Assembly (NCBI RefSeq): GCF_003479425.1
Contig: NZ_QUHC01000026.1
Location: 1-13,117, forward strand
Direction: 5' to 3'
DNA length: 13,117 bases
Source: Odoribacter sp. AF15-53
GTDB taxonomy: Bacteria > Bacteroidota > Bacteroidia > Bacteroidales > Marinifilaceae
In this document: positions 1 through 7,900 of the stretch, piece after piece
How positions within the stretch are numbered: position 1 is the first letter of the stretch
Layout of the letters: every line of letters starts with the position of its first letter
Program-made: the position numbers and the translations under genes
Notes under the pieces: model-generated
Told to the model about the DNA's origin: nothing
Database searches by the model: none
What the model saw: only the letters and a program-made list of their open reading frames with translations

Positions 1-63
1 ATAATCGCGAAGAATCTGAGAGGAGAGAAGTTAAGGACTTTTATTAGCGATAAATTAAAGTGA
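1..63 (+). CDS. C-terminal end of an upstream gene, possibly an ECF sigma factor (partial)
   Basis: Frame 1 is open from the window edge for 20 codons and ends at TGA 61-63. The peptide is basic and helical in character and ends in LRTFISDKLK. It is followed 38 bases later by a strong intrinsic terminator, which supports a genuine gene end. In Bacteroidota the gene directly before a FecR anti-sigma factor is usually its ECF (FecI-like) sigma factor, and a short basic helix would suit the end of sigma region 4. The 20 residues carry no diagnostic motif, so the sigma-factor identity rests on context only. Among the other + frames, one has a stop at once and one stops after 14 codons. Confidence 0.45.
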   Translation: MIAKNLRGEKLRTFISDKLK

Positions 64-101
64 AAATTTAATTGTATTTGAAAGTTTTATTCGTGTTTAG
101 G

Positions 102-130
102 AAGAGAGATTTTTTAATCTCTCTTTTTTT
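102..130 (+). terminator. Rho-independent terminator of the upstream gene
   Basis: A perfect 10-bp stem pairs 102-111 (AAGAGAGATT) with 116-125 (AATCTCTCTT) around a TTTT loop at 112-115. The T run continues to 130, giving the U tract. It lies 38 bases after the TGA at 61-63 and faces + strand transcription. It should end the upstream transcript, so fecR at 392 probably needs its own promoter. Confidence 0.85.
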
Positions 131-391
131 ATGCTGTTGAGATATAGTAATGATTGATGTTGATGGTTCTATTATTAGCTATGTAGTTGTTATTATGACT
201 TTCTTTTTTGAAAGAAAGCGTGTTGTATACACCCCCTTTTTAGGAAGTCGTGCGTTTTCTATTTGTAGTGAGGATAAAGATGAAAAACTGTTCTTTTTAT
301 AAATCTAGCGGAAAAATTGAATGTTTTTTTGAAGAGATCTGATAAAAGAAGATTTTTCTTTAACTAAAGGGACGTTTTTTAGTTTGACAAA
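131..391 (+). promoter_or_regulatory. Non-coding control region upstream of fecR
   Basis: This 261-base gap follows a strong terminator and precedes a gene block reading the same way, so it should contain the promoter for fecR. I see no ORF, tRNA or other RNA gene in it. No clean Bacteroidota sigma-ABfr promoter (TTTG, then TAnnTTTG) is visible; the nearest match is TCTATTTG at 258-265. An inverted repeat lies at 199-218, and a smaller symmetric element (GTGT/ACAC arms) at 220-232 is followed by a C run and T run at 232-241. A purine-rich AAAGGGA at 366-372 is about 19 bases from the ATG, too far for a good ribosome binding site. Confidence 0.45.
199..218. repeat. Perfect 8-bp inverted repeat with TTTG loop
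   Basis: CTTTCTTT at 199-206 and AAAGAAAG at 211-218 are exact reverse complements around a 4-base TTTG. It is not followed by a T run on + or by one on -, so it does not look like a terminator. Its place in the fecR upstream region makes an operator or an RNA hairpin in the leader possible. The function is not shown by sequence. Confidence 0.5.
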
Positions 392-1573
392 ATGAAAAAT
401 ATGGCGTTTGACAAAAATGAATTGTTTGAATTATCTATTTTGATTTATAAGCATTTAACGGGGAATATCACAACGGAAGAACAAATTGAATTAGATAAAT
501 GGAGGAATGCTTCCGAACGGAATAAGAATTTGTATGAACAGGTTTGTTCGGAAAAGATGATGCGGGATAAGCTATTGATATACAAGAATTGTGATGTGCA
601 ATTGGCATTTGATTCTTTTGTTCGGAGAAGAGAGAGAAACGAGTTACGGCGGCGTTTGGTGGTAAAAATTTCTCGTTATGCGGCAATTATAGCTTTGCCT
701 TTATTTATAGCGTTGTTCTATTTTAACGGGGTAGAAATGGAGGAAGTACTACCTGAACAGACGGAAAATATAATAACAATAAGGAAAAATGTTCCCGTGT
801 TAACGCTTTCTAACGGGCAGCAAATGGTGCTTTATAATCAGGATCTGACGCTAAACGAGGAGAATGGAGTACAGATCACGATGAACACGGAAAAAGGGAT
901 GCAATACAATACTTCGGATTCGATAAAAGCGGAAATGGTATATAATACCTTGACTACTCCTTCTCAATGTGATTTCACATTCACGATGGCTGATGGGACG
1001 AAGGTGTGGTTGAATGCAAAATCATCATTGCGGTATCCGGTGGCTTTTACGGGGGATGAACGTGTTGTATATGCCGAGGGTGAGATTTACCTGGAAGTGG
1101 CTAAAGATCGGGAACATCCGTTTTTCGTAATGTTGAACGGGATGAAAGTAGAGGTGTTGGGTACATCGTTTAATGTTAATTCGTATGCCGATGAGGATTT
1201 TGCCGAGGTTACTTTGGTTGAAGGACATGTTGCGACTCATGTGGGTGATCGTAGTTATAGTTTGTTGCCCGGTCGTCAGCTACGGTGGGATAAGGAGGAT
1301 CAGACCGTGGATATAAAGCCTGTGAACGTGAACGATTATACTGCTTGGAAGAACGGGAAATATGTTTTTAAGGGAAGAAATTTGTTGGAAGTGGCTAAAG
1401 TGTTGCAGCGCTGGTACGAGGTGAAAATCGTTTTTGAACGAGAAGAGAGTGCCAAGTTTATTTACACGGGTGTAATTTATAAAGAGGAGAATTTTGATGT
1501 TTTCGTGCAACGACTGGAAGAGACGTCTTCTTTGTCGTGTAGGAAAGAGGGTGATAAATTGTATGTGAAATGA
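392..1573 (+). CDS. FecR-family anti-sigma factor (transmembrane)
   Basis: This is an inner-membrane regulator of the FecR type, which relays a signal from an outer-membrane TonB-dependent transporter to a cytoplasmic ECF sigma factor. Residues 1-92 are a helical, charged cytoplasmic segment, including HLTGNITTEEQIELDKW. A single membrane helix lies at about 93-112 (ISRYAAIIALPLFIALFYF). The periplasmic FecR domain spans about 189-283, with the family signatures DGTKVWLNAKSSLRYP, AEGEIYLEVA and VLGTSFNVNSY. The C-terminal DUF4974-like domain spans about 322-393 (KYVFKGRNLLEVAKVLQRWY). At 393 aa it is of usual length for the family. Start 392 (MKNMAFDK) is the furthest upstream ATG; a second ATG lies at 401. 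It is the first gene of the block and its likely partner is the STN-bearing SusC encoded at 4985. Confidence 0.93.
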   Translation: MKNMAFDKNELFELSILIYKHLTGNITTEEQIELDKWRNASERNKNLYEQVCSEKMMRDKLLIYKNCDVQLAFDSFVRRRERNELRRRLVVKISRYAAIIALPLFIALFYFNGVEMEEVLPEQTENIITIRKNVPVLTLSNGQQMVLYNQDLTLNEENGVQITMNTEKGMQYNTSDSIKAEMVYNTLTTPSQCDFTFTMADGTKVWLNAKSSLRYPVAFTGDERVVYAEGEIYLEVAKDREHPFFVMLNGMKVEVLGTSFNVNSYADEDFAEVTLVEGHVATHVGDRSYSLLPGRQLRWDKEDQTVDIKPVNVNDYTAWKNGKYVFKGRNLLEVAKVLQRWYEVKIVFEREESAKFIYTGVIYKEENFDVFVQRLEETSSLSCRKEGDKLYVK

Positions 1574-1601
1574 TTTTTATTTAATGCTTAAATTAAATTG
1601 T

Positions 1602-2744
1602 ATGAAGAAAATTCTAGTGTTAGGGTGTTTATTGATGTCTGTTGTCGGACTTTTCGGGCAAAATAAGGCATCGCAAGAGGTGGAAGGTTACGTGATAAAC
1701 GGGGTTGTCGAAGGTAAGTACAAAGCGGATAAAGTGTATTTATTGGAACAGAAGGAAATTCAAGGGGAAACTACTGTGATTGATAGTGCGAACGTGGTAG
1801 ATAATCGTTATACGTTTAAAGGAGGAAATGTAAAATATCCAAGAATGTGCTTTATTAAAAGTGCTGTTCCGGAGTGTACGAGTCCTTTGCTTCCCTTCTT
1901 TTTGGAGAATGGTACGATTCGAATTCGGGGGAATGCCGATTTTTTTATGAATTCGGAGGCAAGAGGAACGATAAATAATGACATTTTTAGTTTTTATAAT
2001 TTTTTAAAGAGATATGTAAATGATAGCTTGATGAGAGCGTTTATCATTGACAGCCAGATTCATGGTGTGCAGGATGAAAAAACAGAACTTGAAGAATTGC
2101 GAAGAAGATCGGATTTAATGAAGAGAAGGGAAAGGGAGATTGAGACAAACGTGTTTGAACAGTATCCGGATCAGGTTTGCGCTCCTTATATTGTTTATTT
2201 GAATATGAAACATGATTTGTCCTTGGACGAGTTAAAAGCTTTGCGTGCAAAGATTGCCCCGAATTTGAACGAGCATCCTTACACGAAACAATGGGATGAA
2301 TTTATTCGATTAAAGGATTTCAAGGTGGGCAGCATGATGCCAGATTTCAGTTTACCGGATCAGAATGGGAAAATGATACGATTGGCGGATTATAGAGGTA
2401 AATATGTCTTGATTGATTTTTGGGCCTCTTGGTGTGGACCTTGTATGAAGGAAATGCCTAACGTGGTGAAGTTGTACAAAGCATGTAAGGGAAAGAATTT
2501 TGAAATACTCGGAATTTCGTTGGATAACAAGAAAGACGCCTGGACGGCAGCGATAAAAAAGAACGGGATGAAATGGCCGCAATTATGCGATTTCCTAGCA
2601 TGGGCTACGGCTCCTGCAAAAGCGTGTGGCGTACAAGCCATACCACAAACGATATTGATTGATCCACAGGGTGAAGTGATCGCTTTGGGGTTGCGTGGTG
2701 TGGAATTGGAAAAGAAAATAAAGGAAGTTTTGAATAAGAAATAG
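1602..2744 (+). CDS. DUF4369-thioredoxin (TlpA-like) periplasmic disulfide oxidoreductase, copy 1
   Basis: This is a secreted thiol-disulfide oxidoreductase, probably periplasmic. I start it at the ATG at 1602 because it gives a clean signal peptide (MKKILVLGCLLMSVVGLFGQ); an in-frame ATG at 1584 would add six residues. Residues about 28-130 resemble DUF4369 (VIDSANVV, FFLENGTIRIRGNADFF). About 140-200 is a charged helical linker. About 242-380 is an AhpC/TSA-thioredoxin fold with GSMMPDFSLPD, VLIDFWASWCGPC (CGPC at 278-281) and the cis-proline loop QAIPQT (P348). Four further cysteines (C92, C295, C329, C342) recur in the next gene. It follows fecR by 28 bases (10 from the earlier ATG), so the two are very likely co-transcribed. 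The substrate cannot be read from sequence. Confidence 0.92.
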   Translation: MKKILVLGCLLMSVVGLFGQNKASQEVEGYVINGVVEGKYKADKVYLLEQKEIQGETTVIDSANVVDNRYTFKGGNVKYPRMCFIKSAVPECTSPLLPFFLENGTIRIRGNADFFMNSEARGTINNDIFSFYNFLKRYVNDSLMRAFIIDSQIHGVQDEKTELEELRRRSDLMKRREREIETNVFEQYPDQVCAPYIVYLNMKHDLSLDELKALRAKIAPNLNEHPYTKQWDEFIRLKDFKVGSMMPDFSLPDQNGKMIRLADYRGKYVLIDFWASWCGPCMKEMPNVVKLYKACKGKNFEILGISLDNKKDAWTAAIKKNGMKWPQLCDFLAWATAPAKACGVQAIPQTILIDPQGEVIALGLRGVELEKKIKEVLNKK

Positions 2745-2770
2745 TATTAATACAAGTAAAGAGCTGATTT

Positions 2771-3910
2771 ATGAGAAAAATAGTTTTAGCAGGAATATTA
2801 CTGGCGCTTTCCAGTGCGGCGATCGGGCAGACACAGGAGAAGAAAACGGATGGTTACGTGATTAACGGAGTCATAGAAGGAAATTATAAACCTAACAAGG
2901 TATATCTCGTGGAGGAAGAGGAAATTCAGGGGAAATCCAACGTGATAGATAGTGCAGAGGTGGTGAATAACCGGTATACTTTTAAAGGGGGGAGCGTGAA
3001 ATACCCGAGAATGTATTTTATCAAGAGTGCCGATCCGGATTGTTTGAGCCCGATTACCCCGTTCTTTTTGGAGAATGGGGTAATTAATATCCGGGGGAAT
3101 GCTGATTTCTTTTTGAATTCGGAAGCTAAAGGGACTCCGAATAATGATATTTACAGGTTCTACAATTTCTTGAATAAATACGTTGAAGACAGTATTAATC
3201 ATGCTTTCTTGTTAGAGCAAACTATTTACGGGAGGGGAGATTACGATACTGAGAATAAAAATTTTAAAGCGAGAAGTGCTTTGTCAAAACAACGGAATAC
3301 GAAAGTCGGAATAGATATGGTCGAGCGTTTCCCGGATCAGGTATTTGCACCATTCGTGATTTACTGGTCCATGAAATACCGTTTGTCATTGGACGAGTTA
3401 AAGGCTTTGCGTGCAAAGATAGACCCGAATTTGAACGAGCATCCCTACACGAAGCAGTTGGATGAATTTATTCGTATTGCAGCATTCAAAGAAGGAAGCA
3501 TGATGCCAGACTTTGCGTTGCCTGATCCTAATGGAAAGAAAGTTAGTTTGTCTAGTTTTAGAGGAAAGTATGTGTTGATTGATTTCTGGGCCTCTTGGTG
3601 TGGTCCGTGTATGCGGGAGATGCCGAATATTGTGAAATTGTACAAGGAGTGCAAGGGAAAAGATTTTGAAATCTTGGGCGTTTCATTGGATAAGGATAAG
3701 GGGGCATGGTTGAATACCGTGAAAGAAAAAAAGATGCGATGGGTTCAGGTGTGTGATTTCGAGATGTGGGGGACGGCTCCGGTAAAGATGTGTAACGTGA
3801 CGGCTGTCCCTTATACGGTGTTGGTTGATCCTAATGGTAAAGTGATCGCTTTGGGATTAAGAGGCGAGCAGTTAATAGCAAAAATTAAAGAAATTCTAGG
3901 TAAAAAGTAA
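2771..3910 (+). CDS. DUF4369-thioredoxin (TlpA-like) periplasmic disulfide oxidoreductase, copy 2
   Basis: This is a tandem paralogue of the preceding gene, 26 bases downstream, with about two thirds of residues identical by eye in the conserved parts. It has a signal peptide (MRKIVLAGILLALSSAAIGQ), a DUF4369-like region at about 27-125 (GYVINGVIEGNYK, VIDSAEVVNNRYTFKGG) and a divergent helical linker at about 140-190. The thioredoxin fold covers about 240-379, with CGPC at 277-280 and cis-Pro P347 in TAVPYT. The extra cysteines C91, C294, C328 and C341 match copy 1, while two cysteines in the DUF4369/linker part of copy 1 are replaced by Y and F. It is predicted to be a periplasmic redox protein. 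A stretch around 3389-3456 is nearly identical at DNA level to copy 1. Confidence 0.92.
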   Translation: MRKIVLAGILLALSSAAIGQTQEKKTDGYVINGVIEGNYKPNKVYLVEEEEIQGKSNVIDSAEVVNNRYTFKGGSVKYPRMYFIKSADPDCLSPITPFFLENGVINIRGNADFFLNSEAKGTPNNDIYRFYNFLNKYVEDSINHAFLLEQTIYGRGDYDTENKNFKARSALSKQRNTKVGIDMVERFPDQVFAPFVIYWSMKYRLSLDELKALRAKIDPNLNEHPYTKQLDEFIRIAAFKEGSMMPDFALPDPNGKKVSLSSFRGKYVLIDFWASWCGPCMREMPNIVKLYKECKGKDFEILGVSLDKDKGAWLNTVKEKKMRWVQVCDFEMWGTAPVKMCNVTAVPYTVLVDPNGKVIALGLRGEQLIAKIKEILGKK

Positions 3911-3912
3911 AT

Positions 3913-4899
3913 ATGAAATCTATGAAAAGTATATTACTTGTTTTAATTGTTGGTTGTCTTTCTTGTTTGTCTTTACAAGCTCAAAAAAAGTGTCATGTCA
4001 GCGCGGAAATTCAAGGGTTTACAGGAGGTGATATGATATACTTCGATTTCATGGAGAAAGATGGGATAAATCAGGAATTCCCCTATAAGGAAAATCAATT
4101 GATGGAGTTTGACGTGGAGCTGGATGACATCACGATGATGAAAATTAATGCTTGGGTGATTATTTGTCTGGAACCGGGAGATAATATTCATGCCAAGGTT
4201 ACTTATGTGGGGAATCGTTATGATGCGGTTGAATACACGGGAACCCCGAGAGCGGTTGTTGTTGCCGATTACTTGCATAAAGTTCGTGCGTTGCGCGCAG
4301 AGAGAAAATATAAGACAAATATCCCGGCCATGATGGTGTTGCTGTATGACGCGAAAGAGCATTATACGGCCACGTTGAAAGAGTGGCAGGATGAAATTGC
4401 GATGTTGGATGAAATAAAGGGCGAAATTTCTCCTCGTATGTATAATTATTTGCTTTCGGAAATGGAAGCCACGTTATTGACGAATTTGATTTCTTATCCG
4501 TATGCTTGCTCGTCTTATCAAAAGAAAAAACTGGAAGATTGTATGGCTGATGGATATTGGGGTGCGTTGGATAATTACCGGCTGCGGGATGATGAGGCCT
4601 CGTTGAGAAATCGGCCGTATATGGGTTTCCTGGGGACTTATAAAAATTACGAGTTAGGCAAAAAGGCACATGAGAAAAGCGAAACTTATACTCCTGCCAA
4701 AAATATGGAAGATGAATACGGGAGTATCGTTGCTTTCTATGATGGAACTTTACGGGATGCGGCATTGTTTGTTTTCTTGTATAATCAGGTGGCGGGTAAT
4801 AAAGATTTTGCCACGGTTGAGAAGTTGAAAAAGGATTATTTGAAGAAATATAATAAAAATAAGGAATATAAAAAGATTCTTGCAGATGTGATGAAATAA
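3913..4899 (+). CDS. Secreted DUF4369-like/helical protein lacking a thioredoxin domain
   Basis: This 328-aa exported protein has its ATG two bases after the TAA of the previous gene, suggesting translational coupling. The N-terminus (MKSMKSILLVLIVGC) can be read as a lipobox with C15 or as an ordinary signal peptide ending LSLQAQ. Residues about 26-110 are beta-rich and DUF4369-like in layout (CHVSAEIQGFTGGDMIYFDF, LEPGDNIHAKVTYVG, VEYTGTPRA). The rest is largely helical and charged, with many Tyr and Lys. It ends in NKEYKKILADVMK, the kind of helix that precedes the thioredoxin fold in TlpA-like relatives, but no PDF motif or CxxC follows. It is therefore probably a natural or degenerate truncation of the family, with a non-catalytic role. 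No Pfam family is assigned with confidence. Confidence 0.85.
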   Translation: MKSMKSILLVLIVGCLSCLSLQAQKKCHVSAEIQGFTGGDMIYFDFMEKDGINQEFPYKENQLMEFDVELDDITMMKINAWVIICLEPGDNIHAKVTYVGNRYDAVEYTGTPRAVVVADYLHKVRALRAERKYKTNIPAMMVLLYDAKEHYTATLKEWQDEIAMLDEIKGEISPRMYNYLLSEMEATLLTNLISYPYACSSYQKKKLEDCMADGYWGALDNYRLRDDEASLRNRPYMGFLGTYKNYELGKKAHEKSETYTPAKNMEDEYGSIVAFYDGTLRDAALFVFLYNQVAGNKDFATVEKLKKDYLKKYNKNKEYKKILADVMK

Positions 4900-4940
4900 A
4901 AGCAATATAGGGGAGTACTGCTAATACTCCCCTGGTGCTT
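4900..4940 (+). terminator. Strong intergenic hairpin before susC (terminator, attenuator or processing site)
   Basis: A 9-bp perfect stem pairs AGGGGAGTA (4909-4917) with TACTCCCCT (4925-4933) around a 7-base loop. An outer 5-bp stem pairs AAGCA (4900-4904) with TGCTT (4936-4940) across a small internal loop. It starts at the base after the stop codon of the previous gene. The downstream sequence (ACATTTTAATTT) is T-rich but not a clean U tract, so it may be only a partial terminator, or an mRNA stability hairpin that sets different levels for the redox block and susC. Confidence 0.6.
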
Positions 4941-4984
4941 ACATTTTAATTTAAAGCGACTTAAACTAAAAACAGAACAAAGTT

Positions 4985-7900
4985 ATGCAAAAAAAAGAAG
5001 TGTATCTACATTCGTGTAGAATTAAATTTACGGTTTTTGCACTTATGTTTTTCTTGTTTGTCGGCAGCGTGCGGGCAGACAATGATGACGATTACAAAAA
5101 CACGAAGATCACGTTCAGGGTGGAAAAAATGAGACTGGATAAGGTCTTGGATTCTCTGGCTGTGCAGACAAAAGTGCAATTTTTCTACAATCATGCACAG
5201 ATTGATGTACAGAAATTGATTACAATTGATGTGAAGAATCAGACATTGAGTTACGTGTTGGCCATAATTTTGGGGGACCAACCAGTAGATGTGGAGTACC
5301 AGATGAACCGGGTGATTGTTTTTAAATCCCGACCTAAGGTTGATCCGAAAGCACTGGTGCACAAAGTAAGCGGTAAGGTGATAGATGCCACTACGAAAGA
5401 ATCTCTTCCGGGAGCAAGTATCGTTTTGAAAGAGCGGCCGGCGATGGGTGTTGTCACGGATATCAACGGAAAATTCTTTATCGAGGTACCGGAGGGTATT
5501 TCGGCTTTACAAGTGTCTTTTGTCGGTTATGAAAATGAAGAGCTTGCATTAACCGGTAAATTGACTGATATAGAGATCAAGTTGAGTCCGAAAGCCGAAG
5601 AGCTTGGCGACGTGGTCGTGACCGGAATGGCTCCCCGGAAGGTGGAAAGTTTCTCGGGAAGTTACGTTTCCGTGAAAGGAGAGGAGTTAAAGAAATTGAA
5701 CCCGACAAATATTCTGAAAGCTTTACAGATTTTTGACCCGAGTTTCCGGATCGTGGAGAACAATAAAGCGGGATCGAATCCGAACGCTATGCCGGAGTTC
5801 CGGTTGAGGGGTGATGTGCAATTGAATCCTTCCGGGGCGAACGATTTACAGATGTTAATGGGGGATTATTCTAACCGCCCGAATATGCCGCTGTTTATAC
5901 TGGATGGCTTTAAAACCACGTTACAGAGAATCGTGGATCTGGACCCGGAACGGGTAGAATCGGTAACAATCTTGAAAGATGCTTCGGCCACGGCAATTTA
6001 TGGCTCCGAGGCGGCCAACGGGGTGTTGGTTTTCGAGACCAAGAAACCATTGACAGGGGCAATCAATATATCTTATTCCATGAATATGGGTGTTACGACT
6101 CCGGACTTGACCGACTATAATTTGATGAATGCGGAAGAGAAATTGGATTACGAGCTGCGGGCTGGGTTGTTTAGACCGACGGATGCAGATGATATGAATT
6201 ATTATAACCATTACAAGCAGGAAATTCTGCGTGGCGTGGATACCTATTGGTTGTCAAAACCCTTGCAGACCCCCGTGACACACCGTCACTCGCTTTCAAT
6301 GGAAGGTGGAGATGAGGCGTTAAGATATTCTTTGGGAGTGAATTACAGTAGTGAGCCCGGGGTGATGAAGGAATCTGATCGTACAAGTATGGGGTTGAGT
6401 CTGAATTTGCAGTATCGTCGGAAAAAATGGAATATCGGAAATCAATTGAGTCTTTCAAACACGAAAGGGAATAACTCACCTTATGGGATATTCAGTACGT
6501 ATACTCGGTTAAATCCTTATTATCGGGTGAAAGATGAAGATGGCAACTACACGAAATTGATTGAACATAAAGGAGTGGGTGCGGGAACTCAACGTGTAAT
6601 GGTAACGAATCCTCTTTATAATGTTCAATTTCCGTATAAAGATTTGACTGAGAATTTTAGTGTAACAGATAATCTTTCTATTGAATGTGCAATCAAAGAG
6701 AATTTGCGTGTAAATGTGGCAGCATCGTTGACTAAAGGGACGGCACGGTCTGAAAAATTCAAATCTATGAATCATACGGATTTTACAGATGAAAAAGATT
6801 TGACAAAGAAAGGGTCTTATGATAAAAGTACGGGAGAGACCTTCAGTTGGAGTTTGAATGCATCAATCAATTACAATCTGACGTTGGGCAAGCATTTGAT
6901 CAGTATGTTCGGACGTTGGAATGTGGATGAGAACAAGAGTAATAATATTAGTTTATCGTCATTGGGATTTCCGAATGATAATATGACTGATTTTTTGTTC
7001 GCTTTTGAAATGAAAGAACGGGTAAATGGTTCCGAATCAACATCTCGTGCCGTGGGCGTGATCGGGCAGGTTAGTTATATGTATGATATGCGTTATTCCA
7101 TGGACTTCAGTATCCGCGGGGATTTATCATCACAGTTCGGTTCGAACACGGGTATGGCACCATTCTGGTCTATCGGAGCTCGTTGGAATATGCACAAGGA
7201 GAAATGGCTGGAAAATTCATTCGTGTCTAATCTGGTGTTGAGAGGTTCTTATGGTGTCACCGGGTCGCAAAGTTATGAACCATATCAGGCCACGGAAATG
7301 TATTCTTTTAGTGATTTGATGTTCCCTTATCCGGCAACAGATGTTTTGGGTGCACAATTGAAGGGGATCGGTAACCCGGATTTAGGATGGTCTAAGACGA
7401 AAAATCGAAGTGTTGCGTTGGAATGGTCATTTTTTCAGAATCGCTTGAATTTTAGCGCTTCTTATTATAATAATTTGACTGAAAATTTGTTATTACAATA
7501 TACTTTGGCTCCGTCCGTGGGCTTCAATACGATGACCATGAACGTGGGCTCTGTATTGAACGAGGGTATAGATTTGGATGTGAGCGGATTGATTATTAAT
7601 GATTATGAGCATCAGATTCAATGGACCGTGGGCGTGAATGGGGCTCACAATCGGAACGTGGTAAAGAAGATTTCTAATGTATTGAAAACGATGAACGAGA
7701 AGAATAGGGAAGCAAAATTCGACGAACCCCTTCCGATTTACGAGGAAGGAAAATCGTTGAATCAAGTATTTACGGTACGTTCTTTGGGTATTGATCCGGC
7801 AACCGGACAAGAAGTTTACCTGAAACGGAACGGGGAGAAGACTTTCGTGTGGGATGCCGTGGATAAAGTCCCCATGGGAGATTCTCAACCGAAGTGGAAC

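Noticed and set aside
237..265. Possible sigma-ABfr promoter: TTTT at 237-240 and TCTATTTG at 258-265
   Set aside because: The -7 box lacks the TA and the -33 box lacks the G, so the match is too weak to annotate.
379..386. TTAGTTTG, resembling a -7 box
   Set aside because: It ends five bases before the fecR ATG and would put the transcript start on or after the start codon, with no good -33 element.
2798..3202. 134-codon open frame on the - strand
   Set aside because: It is antisense to the second thioredoxin gene, has no recognisable domain and no gene-like context.
4199..4765. 188-codon open frame on the - strand
   Set aside because: It lies wholly inside the well-supported + strand gene 3913-4899. 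Its product is rich in His, Pro and Ser with no signal or domain, as expected for an antisense shadow.
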